Shown: positions 19,171-27,953 of the stretch, piece after piece
Numbering within the stretch: position 1 is the stretch's first letter
Layout: each line of letters starts with the position of its first letter
Source of the DNA: an uncultured Erysipelotrichaceae bacterium
GTDB taxonomy: Bacteria; Bacillota_I; Bacilli_A; RF39; UBA660
Assembly (NCBI GenBank): GCA_902785135.1
Contig: CACZXL010000009.1
Span: 1 to 38,696 of the forward strand
Length of the DNA: 38,696 nt
Direction of reading: 5' to 3'
Notes under the pieces: model-generated
Told to the model about the DNA's origin: nothing
Databases searched by the model: none
The model's input: the letters and a program-made list of their open reading frames with translations, nothing else
Program-made: the position numbers and the translations under genes

Positions 19171-19243
19171 GCGTACCTTGACTTGGGAGATGGATTTTTC
19201 CGACCCCTTACTAAGTTAATGGCAAATATTATAGGAGGAAAAT
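19171..19243 (+). promoter_or_regulatory. Structured 5' leader of rpsO, probable S15 autoregulatory element
   Basis: TTGACTT (19178-19184) pairs with AAGTTAA (19213-19219). Inside are GGG/CCC and GGA-TTTT-TCC pairs, making an elongated, more GC-rich hairpin than anything around it. The leader ends with AGGAGG before the rpsO ATG. S15 represses its own synthesis through leader RNA in many bacteria, and position and structure fit that, but I cannot assign the exact structural class. Confidence 0.6.
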
Positions 19244-19510
19244 ATGTTAAAAAGAGAAAGAAAAGCAGAAATAATTAAAGAATACGCTATTAAAGAAGGC
19301 GACACTGGTTCTGTAGAAGTTCAAGTTGCTTTATTAACAGAAGAAATTAATATTCTTACTGCTCATTTAAAAACTAACATTCATGATTTTCATTCAAAAA
19401 GAGGATTATTAAAGAAAGTTGGTCAAAGAAGAAGCTTACTTGAATATTTAAAGAGAACTGATGTTAACAGATATCGTGAATTAATTAAGAGATTAGGTTT
19501 AAGAAAATAA
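19244..19510 (+). CDS. rpsO: 30S ribosomal protein S15
   Basis: An 88-aa S15, full length. Family blocks are [52 protein letters not shown] and the end [14 protein letters not shown]15 binds the central domain of 16S rRNA early in 30S assembly. It is followed by pnp, the usual bacterial order, but with a terminator and a separate promoter between them. Confidence 0.97.
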   Translation: MLKRERKAEIIKEYAIKEGDTGSVEVQVALLTEEINILTAHLKTNIHDFHSKRGLLKKVGQRRSLLEYLKRTDVNRYRELIKRLGLRK

Positions 19511-19533
19511 GTACTATTTATAGTACTTTTTTT
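19509..19533 (+). terminator. Terminator between rpsO and pnp
   Basis: AAGTACTA - TTTA - TAGTACTT followed by T residues. An extended -10 (TGATACAAT, 19544-19552) follows and probably drives pnp. Confidence 0.85.
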
Positions 19534-19574
19534 GATATATTTGTGATACAATATAGATTGTTAAGGAGTAATTT

Positions 19575-21761
19575 ATGAAGAAAACGTTTGAATTAGATTT
19601 TAGAGGAAGAAAATTAGTAGTAGAAAATGGAGAATATGCTAAACAAGCTCATGGAGCAGTATTAGTAAGATATGGAGATACAGTTGTTTTATCAACAGTA
19701 GTTGTTTCTCCAAATGCCAATATATTAAGTGATTTCTTCCCATTAATGGTTTTATATCAAGAAAAACTATATTCAGTAGGTAAAATACCTGGTGGATTTA
19801 TTAAAAGAGAAGGTAGACCAACAGATGCTGCAACACTTGCTGCACGTATGATTGATAGACCAATGAGACCAATGTTCCCAGAAGATTTTAGAAATGAAGT
19901 ACAAGTAGTTAATACTATTTTATCAGTTGATACTGATAATTCACCAGAATTAGCTGCTATGTTTGGTTCAAGTTTATGTACAAGTATTTCAAAAATACCA
20001 TTTGATGGACCAATCGCTGGAGTTAAAGTAGGTAGAGTAAATGGAGAATTTATTATTAACCCAACACCAGCAGAACTTGAAGTATCTGATATTGATTTAA
20101 CAGTTGCAGGTACTAAACAAGCTATAAACATGGTTGAAGCAGGTTCTAAAGAAGTATCTGAAGAAGATATGCTTGATGCTTTAATGTTTGGTCATGAAGC
20201 TGTTAAAGAATTATGTGAATTCCAAGAAAAGATTATTTCTGAAATTGGACAAGAAAAAATGGAATATGAACACTTAGAAATAAGTGATGAATTAAGAAAA
20301 GAAGTTTATGATCTAGCTGCTGATAAATTAGATGCTGCTATGAGAATAAAAGAAAAATTAGCTAAGTATGAAGCTATTGATAATGTAAAAGAAGAAGTAG
20401 TAGAGAAATATACTGAAGAAAATAAAGATATGGATAAAGATGAATTAACTGAATTTATTACTAAAGTTAAGTTAGTTCTTGAATCTATTGAATATGATAT
20501 ATTTAGATCTATTACAGTAAATGAAAAAACAAGAGCTGATGGAAGAGCTATGGATGAAATTAGACCTCTTTCAACTGAAATAGATGTATTACCTAGAACA
20601 CATGGTTCTGCAGTATTCACTAGAGGTGAAACTCAAGCTATGGCTATTACTACACTAGGTGCATTAAATGAATATCAAGTATTAGATGGACTTTCTTTAG
20701 AAGCAGAAAAACACTTTATGCTTCACTATAACTTCCCACAATTCTCTGTTGGAGAAACTGGTAGATATGGTTCTCCTGGTAGAAGAGAAATTGGACATGG
20801 TGCTTTAGGTGAAAGATGTTTAAAACAAGTTATGCCATCTGAAGATGAATTCCCATATACAGTAAGAGTAGTATCAGAAATACTTGAATCAAATGGATCA
20901 AGTTCACAAGCTACTATCTGTGCTGGATGTTTATCATTAATGGCTGCAGGTGTTCCTATTAAAGCTCCAGTTGCTGGTATTGCAATGGGTCTTATAACAT
21001 CAAAAGATGAAAAAGATTATACAATATTAACTGATATCCAAGGTATGGAAGATCACTTAGGTGATATGGACTTTAAAGTAGGTGGAACAAGAAAAGGTAT
21101 TTGTTCTTTACAAATGGATATTAAGATTAAAGGAATTACTAAGAATATATTAAAAGAAGCTTTAGCGCAAGCTAAAAAAGCTAGAATGGAAATTCTAGAT
21201 GTTATGGAAAAACAAATTGCTGAACCTAGAAAAGAAGTTAGTAAATATGCTCCTAAAACTGAAATCTTCACTATTAATCCAGATAAGATTAAAGATGTTA
21301 TTGGTAAAGGTGGAGAAATGATTACTAAGATTATCTTAGAAGCTAGTAACGTAGAAAGTGTTAATGATGTTAATGCTGTTAAAGTAGATTTAAATGATGA
21401 TGGAACTGTTATTATTTATCATTCAGATAAAGAAGTAATTGATAAAACTAAAGAAATGATTTTAAATGCTGCAAGAGAAGTAGAAATAGGTAAAATATAT
21501 ACTGGTACAGTAGTATCTGTTCAAGACTTTGGATGCTTTGTAAATCTATGGGAAGGACAAGATGGATTTGTTCATGTATCACAACTTGCTCATGAAAGAG
21601 TAGAAAAACCATCTGATATGGTTCATGAAGGTGATGAAATCATAGTTAAAGCTACTGGTTATGATAAGAGAGGTAAATTAAACTTATCTAGAAAAGAAGC
21701 TATACCAGCACCTAAAAAAGAAAAAAAAGAAACTAAGAAAGAAGAAAAAGATAGTGAATAA
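19575..21761 (+). CDS. pnp: Polyribonucleotide nucleotidyltransferase (PNPase)
   Basis: A 728-aa PNPase, the phosphorolytic 3'-5' exoribonuclease. Two RNase PH domains are visible. The first carries the FFxRREGRPT-type block ([27 protein letters not shown]). The second carries [15 protein letters not shown] and [25 protein letters not shown] domain ([14 protein letters not shown]) and an S1 domain ([29 protein letters not shown]) follow, then a Lys-rich tail. All domains are present at normal length. Together with RNase J in this window it makes up much of the expected mRNA decay machinery. Confidence 0.97.
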   Translation: MKKTFELDFRGRKLVVENGEYAKQAHGAVLVRYGDTVVLSTVVVSPNANILSDFFPLMVLYQEKLYSVGKIPGGFIKREGRPTDAATLAARMIDRPMRPMFPEDFRNEVQVVNTILSVDTDNSPELAAMFGSSLCTSISKIPFDGPIAGVKVGRVNGEFIINPTPAELEVSDIDLTVAGTKQAINMVEAGSKEVSEEDMLDALMFGHEAVKELCEFQEKIISEIGQEKMEYEHLEISDELRKEVYDLAADKLDAAMRIKEKLAKYEAIDNVKEEVVEKYTEENKDMDKDELTEFITKVKLVLESIEYDIFRSITVNEKTRADGRAMDEIRPLSTEIDVLPRTHGSAVFTRGETQAMAITTLGALNEYQVLDGLSLEAEKHFMLHYNFPQFSVGETGRYGSPGRREIGHGALGERCLKQVMPSEDEFPYTVRVVSEILESNGSSSQATICAGCLSLMAAGVPIKAPVAGIAMGLITSKDEKDYTILTDIQGMEDHLGDMDFKVGGTRKGICSLQMDIKIKGITKNILKEALAQAKKARMEILDVMEKQIAEPRKEVSKYAPKTEIFTINPDKIKDVIGKGGEMITKIILEASNVESVNDVNAVKVDLNDDGTVIIYHSDKEVIDKTKEMILNAAREVEIGKIYTGTVVSVQDFGCFVNLWEGQDGFVHVSQLAHERVEKPSDMVHEGDEIIVKATGYDKRGKLNLSRKEAIPAPKKEKKETKKEEKDSE

Positions 21762-21773
21762 CTATCTTTTTTT
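21747..21773 (+). terminator. Terminator of pnp
   Basis: AAAGATAGT - GAATA - ACTATCTTT with a T run. The first leg and the stop codon overlap. Confidence 0.87.
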
Positions 21774-21851
21774 CATTTTGTTTACACTCTATATTATTTT
21801 AATATGTATAATTAAGTAAAACTAGATTATAATTATAATATAGGTGATAAT

Positions 21852-22367
21852 ATGAAAAAATATTATAATGATAAAGAATATATGGATATTGTTAGTAATA
21901 TTCTAAATAACAATGAATTTAAAAAGCTTGAAACTTATATGCATCATGGCGATAATCGTATGGATCATTGTGTTAGAGTATCTTATTATTCATATTTAAT
22001 AGCAAAAAAATTAAATCTACACTATAAAGATGTTGCTAGAGCAGGGTTATTACATGATTTTTTCTTTGTTAATAATCAAGAATTAGATTTTGTAACAAGA
22101 ACTAAAGTGTTATTTAATCATCCTAAAATTGCTTTAAAAAACGCTATGAATATATATGAATTATCTTTATTAGAACAAAATATAATAGAATCCCATATGT
22201 TTCCAATAGGATTAACTTTACCAAGGTATAAAGAAAGTTGGTTAGTTAATTTAGTTGATGACTATTATTCTATTTATGAAAGAGTTATATCAATTACTAA
22301 ATCTATTAAAGAATTTATTTCTAAATCTAGAATTAAAAAAAGAGTATATGCGTTTTTAAATAAATAA
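21852..22367 (+). CDS. HD-domain phosphohydrolase
   Basis: A 171-aa protein of the HD superfamily. It shows MDHCVRVSYYSYLIAKKL with H39 as first ligand, then ARAGLLHDFFF with the H68-D69 pair, then helices with LFNHPKIALKNAM and a late Asp in NLVDDYYSIYE. The order H...HD...D matches metal-dependent phosphohydrolases acting on nucleotides or related phosphoesters. The substrate cannot be deduced; it is too short for RelA/SpoT or RNase Y. AGGTGATAAT precedes the ATG. It is convergent with RNase J across a shared terminator. Confidence 0.82.
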   Translation: MKKYYNDKEYMDIVSNILNNNEFKKLETYMHHGDNRMDHCVRVSYYSYLIAKKLNLHYKDVARAGLLHDFFFVNNQELDFVTRTKVLFNHPKIALKNAMNIYELSLLEQNIIESHMFPIGLTLPRYKESWLVNLVDDYYSIYERVISITKSIKEFISKSRIKKRVYAFLNK

Positions 22368-22397
22368 AAAAGTAACGATTATTAATCGTTACTTTTT
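22366..22397 (+). terminator. Bidirectional terminator between the HD gene and RNase J
   Basis: AAAAAAGTAACGAT - TATTA - ATCGTTACTTTTT, symmetric with A- and T-tracts. It serves both convergent genes; the last codons of RNase J lie in the stem. Confidence 0.9.
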
Positions 22398-24061
22398 ATA
22401 TCCATTAATACTGGTAAAATAATTGGTTTTCTACCTGTTTTAGCTAATACATATGAATTAACTTCAGTAGTTATTATACTTTTTAGTTCATTATAACTGA
22501 ACTTTTTATTTTGTAATTCTTTTATAATTACTTCAGTTGCTTTATTTTCAATTTGTTTTAATAAAGCTTCATTTTCATTAACTAATATAAATCCTCTTGT
22601 TGCTATTTGAACTTTACCTAAAAGTAATTTCTTTTTAAGATTAATATTACATAATAATACTAGAATACCATCTCTAGACATTATCTTTCTATCCTTAATA
22701 ACAACAGAACCAACATCACCAATTCTATTACCATCTACATATACGTCATAACAAGGGAAACTATTATCTCTTTTAACTTTTCCGTTTAATATAGATAAAA
22801 CATCACCATTTTGTAATATGAATGTATTTTCTCTTTTTAACCCACAAGCTACTGCTAAATCAGTATGTTCTCTTAACATTCTATATTCACCATGTATTGG
22901 CATTAAATACTTAGGTTTGATTAATCTAAGCATTAGTTTTAATTCTTCTTGATTACCATGTCCTGATGAATGTATATCATTTAATGTAGTATTTGTATAT
23001 GTTTTAACACCTTTCAACGCTAGTAAGTTTAATGTATTTGCAACAGCTTCTGCATTACCTGGAATAGGTGAAGAAGAGAATATAACTGTATCACTAGGTA
23101 ATAATTTTATTTGTCTATGTGTTCCATTTGCTATTCTAGATAAAGCAGCAAGTGGTTCTCCTTGTGATCCAGTACATAATAAACATACTTCTTCTGGTTT
23201 AAGTTTATTAGCTTCTTCAGGAGTAATAATAGTACTTGTATCTTCTATATATCCTGATTGAATAGCTATTTCTACTTGAGTTTCCATACTTCTACCAAAT
23301 AAAACTACTTTTCTATGGTTTCTTTTAGCAGTTTCTATTATATGTTTTAATCTATATACATTTGATGCGAATGTTGCAACAATAATTCTACCTGTCTGTC
23401 TACTAAATAAGTCACCTAATGCAGCATCAACTCTAGATTCACTAATTGATAATCCTTCTTTTTCTGCATTTGTACTCTCACTCATTAATAAAGTAACTCC
23501 TTCAGAACCAATTCTAGCCATTTTATGTAAATCTGCCATAGGTCCAATAGGTGTTAAATCAAATTTAAAGTCTCCTGTTTCTACTATAGTACCATTTGGA
23601 GTATGAACTACAATAGCGAAACTATCAGGTATTGAGTGAGTAGTTGAAATAAACTCTACATCTAAATATTTAAACTTATATCTACTTTTTTCATCAAAAA
23701 TTACAATGTTATCATATCCTAAATTTCTTTCAGATAACTTCTTTTTTATTAAATTTGCCGCTTGATTAGGAGCGTAAATAACTGGAATATTTACTGTTTG
23801 AAGTAAAAAAGGAATACTTCCAATATGGTCTTCATGTCCATGCGTAATAAATAAACCTTTTATTTTATCTTCGTTTTCTTTTAAAAATGTGTAATCTGGT
23901 ATAACATAATCTATTCCTAATAGATCAGATTCTGGAAATAAAACACCGCTATCAATAATTATTAATTCATTTCCATGCATTACACAATACATATTTTTTC
24001 CAACTTCTCCAAGTCCACCAAGCGCAAAAACTTTTGTATCAATTTTATTATTAATTTTCAT
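22382..24061 (-). CDS. rnj: Ribonuclease J
   Basis: A 559-aa RNase J, a metallo-beta-lactamase/beta-CASP nuclease with 5'-3' exo- and endonuclease activity in mRNA and rRNA processing. The zinc motif HGHEDH is at residues 74-79. Other blocks are GDFKFD, LLMSESTNAE, IVATFASNVYRLKHI, LLCTGSQGEPLAAL, the beta-CASP segment, and MPIHGEYRM. The C-terminal dimerisation domain is present. ATG 24061 follows AAGGAGAAAAC and fits the family start; an upstream in-frame start would add 14 residues with no signal. It has its own sigma-A promoter facing away from the repeat-protein gene. J1 or J2 type cannot be decided from one copy. Confidence 0.93.
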   Translation of the reverse strand: MKINNKIDTKVFALGGLGEVGKNMYCVMHGNELIIIDSGVLFPESDLLGIDYVIPDYTFLKENEDKIKGLFITHGHEDHIGSIPFLLQTVNIPVIYAPNQAANLIKKKLSERNLGYDNIVIFDEKSRYKFKYLDVEFISTTHSIPDSFAIVVHTPNGTIVETGDFKFDLTPIGPMADLHKMARIGSEGVTLLMSESTNAEKEGLSISESRVDAALGDLFSRQTGRIIVATFASNVYRLKHIIETAKRNHRKVVLFGRSMETQVEIAIQSGYIEDTSTIITPEEANKLKPEEVCLLCTGSQGEPLAALSRIANGTHRQIKLLPSDTVIFSSSPIPGNAEAVANTLNLLALKGVKTYTNTTLNDIHSSGHGNQEELKLMLRLIKPKYLMPIHGEYRMLREHTDLAVACGLKRENTFILQNGDVLSILNGKVKRDNSFPCYDVYVDGNRIGDVGSVVIKDRKIMSRDGILVLLCNINLKKKLLLGKVQIATRGFILVNENEALLKQIENKATEVIIKELQNKKFSYNELKSIITTEVNSYVLAKTGRKPIILPVLMDIKSND

Positions 24062-24108
24062 TGTTTTCTCCTTTCTAAATTGTAAGTTATTGCGGGCTAA
24101 CACAATGA

Positions 24109-24137
24109 ATTATACTATTATTTTTAATTAAATGCAA
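24109..24137 (-). promoter_or_regulatory. Promoter of RNase J
   Basis: On the minus strand TTGCAT, 17 bases, TATAAT, leaving a leader of about 40 bases. Between this and the divergent promoter lies an imperfect inverted repeat (CAAGGCAC...GTGCTTG, 24135-24158) that could be an operator. Confidence 0.75.
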
Positions 24138-24163
24138 GGCACCTATAAAAAGTGCTTGAAAAT

Positions 24164-24192
24164 TTGACAAATTAGACAACTTATGATAATAT
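24164..24192 (+). promoter_or_regulatory. Promoter of the tandem-repeat protein gene
   Basis: Perfect TTGACA, 17 bases, TAATAT; a TATAAT follows three bases later. This is the strongest -35 seen in the window, and the ribosome-binding site GGGGG is also strong, suggesting abundant product. Confidence 0.78.
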
Positions 24193-24225
24193 AATGCGCG
24201 TTAATTCAAAAAGGGGGTTTTTTAT

Positions 24226-26202
24226 ATGGGTTTATTTAAAAATGATTTAGAAAAATTCTATGAATTATTAACTAAAACAAATAAAGACAATAATGTTGAC
24301 TTTGGATTAATAGGCGGAAAAAAATTAATAGTATTTGGTAGTATTGATGATATTGATTATCCAGATGAATATATGTTTGCGAATGGTAAAGTATATTATT
24401 TAGAAAAACCTATAGGTTTTTATGAAGAAACTGAAAAAGTTGATTTAACTGATGGTGAAATAGATATAGAAGATTTAGAAGATGATGATATCTATGAAGA
24501 TGAATTAGATGACGTTGAAGTTGAAACTAAAGAAAGAAAACATATATTTAGAAATGGTTTATACGCTATAGGTAATGGAATTGGTGGATTCTTTGGTCAC
24601 TTTGGAAAAAGAAAAAATATTGAAGTAGAAGATACTGAAGTAGAAGAAGAAAAAGAAGAAAAAGAAGAAACTAAAACAGAACCTGAAAAAGTAGAAGAAC
24701 CTAAGAAAGCTAAAAAAGAAAGAAAACATATATTTAGAAATGGTTTATATGCTATAGGTAATGGAATTGGTGGATTCTTTGGTCACTTTGGAAAAAGAAA
24801 GAATATCGAAGTAGAAGATACTGAAGTAGAAGAAGAAAAAGAAGAAACTAAAACAGAGCCTAAAAAAGTAGAAAAACCTAAGAAAACTAAAAAAGAAAGA
24901 AAACATATATTTAGAAATGGATTATATGCTATTGGAAACGGAATCGGTGGATTCTTTGGTCATTTTGGAAAAAGAAAAAATATTGAAATAGATGAAGATT
25001 TCGATGGTGAATATGATGAAGAAGCTAAAGAATCATTAAGTAAATTAAAATCTTTAATTAGAAAATCTGATGAAGAAGCTAAAAAATCATTAAGTAAAGT
25101 AGATTCTTTAATTAGAAATGCTAATAATAAAAAAGATTATCTTAAAGAACATGATACTGATAATAAGTATAATGTAGATAGATATACTAAAGAAATAAAA
25201 GATTGTATCTCTAGATTCAATACTGCATTTAGTTATTATGCGAAAGCAGGAATAGTTGATGAATTCTTTATTAATGATTTAATAGATGATTTAAAAGCTA
25301 TTAATGAATCTTTAGCATATAAAGTAAATGAAATCAAAAAATCTGAATCTAAAAAAACAGAAGAAGAAAAGGAAGAAAAATCAATTGAAACTAATTCAAA
25401 AGAAGATGAAGTAGAAAAGCTTATCGCTGAAATTGATAAAATTGAATCTAAATTACAAGAAAAAGCTGATAGTAATCCAGAATTAGCTGAAAAAATTTAT
25501 AATGAAATAACTAAAATAACAAAAGAAGAATTTAATGTAGAATCTGTAGATGAAGATACATTAGAAAAAATCGTTGAATCAAAATCTCTAGATGAAATAG
25601 AAAAAATGTTTAAAGAATATTTAAACAAATTAAATGATCTTTATAACTCATTAGAAGAAAAAACAAAAGAAGAAGAACAAGAAGAAATAATTGCTCTTCC
25701 AACAATTGTTAAAAAAGATAATGAATTTACTAGTATTGATGATACTAAAGCTAGATTTAAAGAATATGATAGTAGAGAATCTATAGAAGAAAAGATTAAA
25801 TACTATGAAGAATTCTTAAGAACTCATGATTTATCTCATCCTGATGATCAAGGTATGAAAGAAAGAATGGAACAAAAATTAGCAGACCTTAAAGCTAAAT
25901 ATAATGATGGTAAAACTGCTGATAACCAAAACAGAACAGAACAAAAGGCATACTATACACAAACATCAAAAGGTATAGATAAAGCAATTGATAGAATTGA
26001 AAAAGAAAGACAATTAAAAATTCTTCAAGCTGAATTAGAAGGTAAAACAGTTATTAACTTAGGTTTAGCTGAAGAAAGAGCAATTGATGCTAAAAAAGCT
26101 GATTTATTAAGACTTAAAAAAGAATGTCTTGAAAGAAAAGCTAAAGTTAATAAATATTATGAAGAACAAGCAGCTAGAATGACTGCAGCTTTAAAAAGAT
26201 AA
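24226..26202 (+). CDS. Large acidic coiled-coil protein with three glycine-rich tandem repeats
   Basis: A 658-aa protein that I cannot assign. Residues 1-75 form a small domain (FGLIGGKKLIVFGSIDDI, MFANGKVYYLEK). Residues 76-101 are very acidic. Three near-identical units begin at K102, K164 and K223. Each has the core HIFRNGLYAIGNG-IGGFFGHFGKRKNIE, and E/K-rich linkers (VEDTEVEEEKEE) join them. The core is glycine-zipper-like and flanked by Arg/Lys, suitable for membrane or self-association. From about 260 to the end the protein is helical and strongly charged, a probable long coiled coil. There is no signal peptide. It is strongly expressed judging from its promoter and GGGGG site. A cytoskeletal or scaffold role is possible but unproven. 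Confidence 0.78.
   Translation: MGLFKNDLEKFYELLTKTNKDNNVDFGLIGGKKLIVFGSIDDIDYPDEYMFANGKVYYLEKPIGFYEETEKVDLTDGEIDIEDLEDDDIYEDELDDVEVETKERKHIFRNGLYAIGNGIGGFFGHFGKRKNIEVEDTEVEEEKEEKEETKTEPEKVEEPKKAKKERKHIFRNGLYAIGNGIGGFFGHFGKRKNIEVEDTEVEEEKEETKTEPKKVEKPKKTKKERKHIFRNGLYAIGNGIGGFFGHFGKRKNIEIDEDFDGEYDEEAKESLSKLKSLIRKSDEEAKKSLSKVDSLIRNANNKKDYLKEHDTDNKYNVDRYTKEIKDCISRFNTAFSYYAKAGIVDEFFINDLIDDLKAINESLAYKVNEIKKSESKKTEEEKEEKSIETNSKEDEVEKLIAEIDKIESKLQEKADSNPELAEKIYNEITKITKEEFNVESVDEDTLEKIVESKSLDEIEKMFKEYLNKLNDLYNSLEEKTKEEEQEEIIALPTIVKKDNEFTSIDDTKARFKEYDSRESIEEKIKYYEEFLRTHDLSHPDDQGMKERMEQKLADLKAKYNDGKTADNQNRTEQKAYYTQTSKGIDKAIDRIEKERQLKILQAELEGKTVINLGLAEERAIDAKKADLLRLKKECLERKAKVNKYYEEQAARMTAALKR
24529..24990 (+). 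repeat. Three in-frame direct repeats within the coiled-coil protein gene
   Basis: Units start at 24529, 24715 and 24892 (periods 186 and 177 bases). Cores of about 85 bases are almost identical at DNA level, differing mainly at third codon positions (for example TACGCT versus TATGCT). Unit 3 differs most and diverges after NIEI. This indicates recent tandem duplication or continuing gene conversion. Confidence 0.92.
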
Positions 26203-26227
26203 AAAGTGATTAATTAATCACTTTTTT
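26201..26227 (+). terminator. Terminator of the repeat-protein gene
   Basis: Perfect palindrome AAGTGATTAA/TTAATCACTT flanked by A- and T-tracts. Confidence 0.85.
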
Positions 26228-26325
26228 CTTTACAACTAATTTGTATAATTTATAATTTTTACTAGTAAAATTAATAAAATTATTCTATAATATAATAGAA
26301 ATATTGTAAAAAGGGAGAGATTATC

Positions 26326-26598
26326 ATGGCTGAAACTAAGAAAAAAGCAACAACAAAAAAGACAACTACTAAAAAAACAACAAAATCAGCACCTAAAAAA
26401 ACAACAACAGCAAAGAAAGCACCAGCAAAAAAGACAGTTAAAAAAGTTACTCCTAAGACTGAAGTAAAAAATGTAAGTGCAGAAACAACAAGATTAACTA
26501 ATGAAGCAAGATTTAGTGTTTGGGTAGATGTACTTATTCTAATATTTATTGTTTTAATGTTCGCAGTAATATTATATGGTTATATTATTGCTAAATAA
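26326..26598 (+). CDS. Histone-H1-like tail on a C-terminal membrane anchor, 90 aa
   Basis: Residues 1-50 are almost only Lys, Thr, Ala and Pro (TKKKATTKKTTTKK, APKKTTTAKK, APAKKTVKKV), like eukaryotic H1 or bacterial HctA-type basic tails. Residues about 63-88 form one transmembrane helix (VWVDVLILIFIVLMFAVILYG) that ends nearly at the C terminus. With no signal peptide, the basic tail is likely cytoplasmic and could bind DNA or RNA to the membrane. If reversed, it could bind anionic wall polymers. It has a GGGAGAG site and a TATAAT upstream (26286). It lies just upstream of the ftsY operon but is separated by a terminator. I do not recognise a named family. Confidence 0.75.
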   Translation: MAETKKKATTKKTTTKKTTKSAPKKTTTAKKAPAKKTVKKVTPKTEVKNVSAETTRLTNEARFSVWVDVLILIFIVLMFAVILYGYIIAK

Positions 26599-26619
26599 GA
26601 GAGCAATCTCTTTTTTTTT
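26597..26619 (+). terminator. Terminator of the H1-like gene
   Basis: AAGAGA - GCAA - TCTCTT followed by a T run. Confidence 0.8.
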
Positions 26620-26657
26620 GTTTAATTTTAAGGTATAATACTATTTAGGTGATAAAT

Positions 26658-27644
26658 ATGGGATTATTTAGCAAATTAAAAGAAAAACTTAGTAATAAGA
26701 AAGTATTTGAAGATAAAAAACAAGAAGAAAAATATTCTAAGGGTTTAGAAAAAACTAGAAAAGAGTTTTCTGATAAATTAAATAATTTAAATAAGAAATA
26801 TAAAAAAGTAAATACAGAATATTTTGAAGAATTAGAAGAAATGCTTATTATGGCAGATATTGGTGTTAATACTGTTGTTAATTTTATGGAAAGATTAGTA
26901 GATAGAGCAAGAAAAGAAAAGATAGAAGATCCAGAAGAATTAAAAGAATTAATTGTTGATGAATTATTTATTATTTATGTTAATGATGAAATATTAGTTA
27001 ATAAGATTAATTATAATGATAATGGACCAACTGTTATATTATTTGTAGGAGTAAATGGAGTAGGTAAAACTACTACTATTGCGAAAATAGCTAAAAAAGA
27101 AAAAGATGCTGGTAAAAAAGTATTGTTAGTCGCAGGAGATACTTTTAGAGCAGGTGCTATAGAACAGTTACAAGAATGGAGTCAAAGACTAGATATAGAT
27201 ATAGAATTTGGTAAAGAAGGTTCTGATCCATCATCTGTTGTTTATAAAGGTGTAGAAAGAGCTAAGAATGAAAACTATGATATAGTTCTAATTGATACAG
27301 CAGGTAGACTTCAAAATAAAGTTAATTTAATGAATGAGTTAGAAAAAATAAATAGAGTTATATCAGGTTTTATAGAAAACGCACCACATGAAACATTACT
27401 TGTAATAGATGCATCAACTGGTCAAAATGGTATATCACAAGCTAAATCGTTTAAGGAAATAACTAATATTACAGGTATAGTATTAACTAAACTTGATGGT
27501 ACTGCTAAAGGTGGAATAGTGCTAGCTATTAAAGAAGAAGTTAATATACCAGTTAAATATATAGGACTAGGTGAAAAAGCAGAAGATCTAGAAAGTTTTG
27601 ATATAGAAAAATATATATATGGATTATTTAAGGAAATGATGTAA
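26658..27644 (+). CDS. ftsY: Signal recognition particle receptor FtsY
   Basis: A 328-aa FtsY, the membrane-associated SRP receptor GTPase. The short Lys-rich N-terminal A region is followed by the N domain (ELEEMLIMADIGV) and the G domain with GVNGVGKTTT, DTFRAGAIEQL, DTAGRLQNK and TKLDGTAKGG. It ends near the usual YGLFKEMM. ATG 26658 follows GGTGATAA; the in-frame start 9 bases upstream would overlap that site. First gene of ftsY-ylxM-ffh. Confidence 0.96.
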   Translation: MGLFSKLKEKLSNKKVFEDKKQEEKYSKGLEKTRKEFSDKLNNLNKKYKKVNTEYFEELEEMLIMADIGVNTVVNFMERLVDRARKEKIEDPEELKELIVDELFIIYVNDEILVNKINYNDNGPTVILFVGVNGVGKTTTIAKIAKKEKDAGKKVLLVAGDTFRAGAIEQLQEWSQRLDIDIEFGKEGSDPSSVVYKGVERAKNENYDIVLIDTAGRLQNKVNLMNELEKINRVISGFIENAPHETLLVIDASTGQNGISQAKSFKEITNITGIVLTKLDGTAKGGIVLAIKEEVNIPVKYIGLGEKAEDLESFDIEKYIYGLFKEMM

Positions 27645-27645
27645 T

Positions 27646-27945
27646 ATGGATAAACAAGATTTATTAATAATATTATTTGATTATTATGAAGAATTATTAA
27701 CAGATTCTCAAAAGAAATATTTTATTGATTATTATTTCAATAACTTATCTTTAGCGGAAATATCAGAAAATGAAAATGTAAGTAGAAATGCTGTTTCAAA
27801 AGATTTAAAATTAACTAAAGAAAAACTAATTAGTTATGAAGAAAAGTTAAAATTATATGATAAAGATAAAAAAATAAGAAAAGTTATTGATAAAATAACT
27901 GATGAAAATATTGTAAATGAATTAGAAAATATATTAGATGAGTAG
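27646..27945 (+). CDS. ylxM: YlxM-type helix-turn-helix protein, SRP accessory
   Basis: A 99-aa protein of the YlxM/p13 family. The core LTDSQKKYFIDYYFNNLSLAEISENENVSRNAVSKDL is a sigma-70-region-4-like helix-turn-helix. The family is almost always next to ffh; in Streptococcus YlxM has been shown to associate with the SRP and affect its GTPases. It starts one base after the ftsY stop, so translation is coupled. Confidence 0.9.
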   Translation: MDKQDLLIILFDYYEELLTDSQKKYFIDYYFNNLSLAEISENENVSRNAVSKDLKLTKEKLISYEEKLKLYDKDKKIRKVIDKITDENIVNELENILDE

Positions 27946-27953
27946 GTGAAATG

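Noticed and set aside
24135-24158. Inverted repeat CAAGGCAC...GTGCTTG as a possible terminator
   Set aside because: It lies between two divergent promoters, has a bulge and no U-tract; at most an operator, mentioned with the RNase J promoter.
24529-24990. Triple repeat read as a CRISPR-like array
   Set aside because: The units are long, in frame and protein coding, with no spacers of variable sequence.
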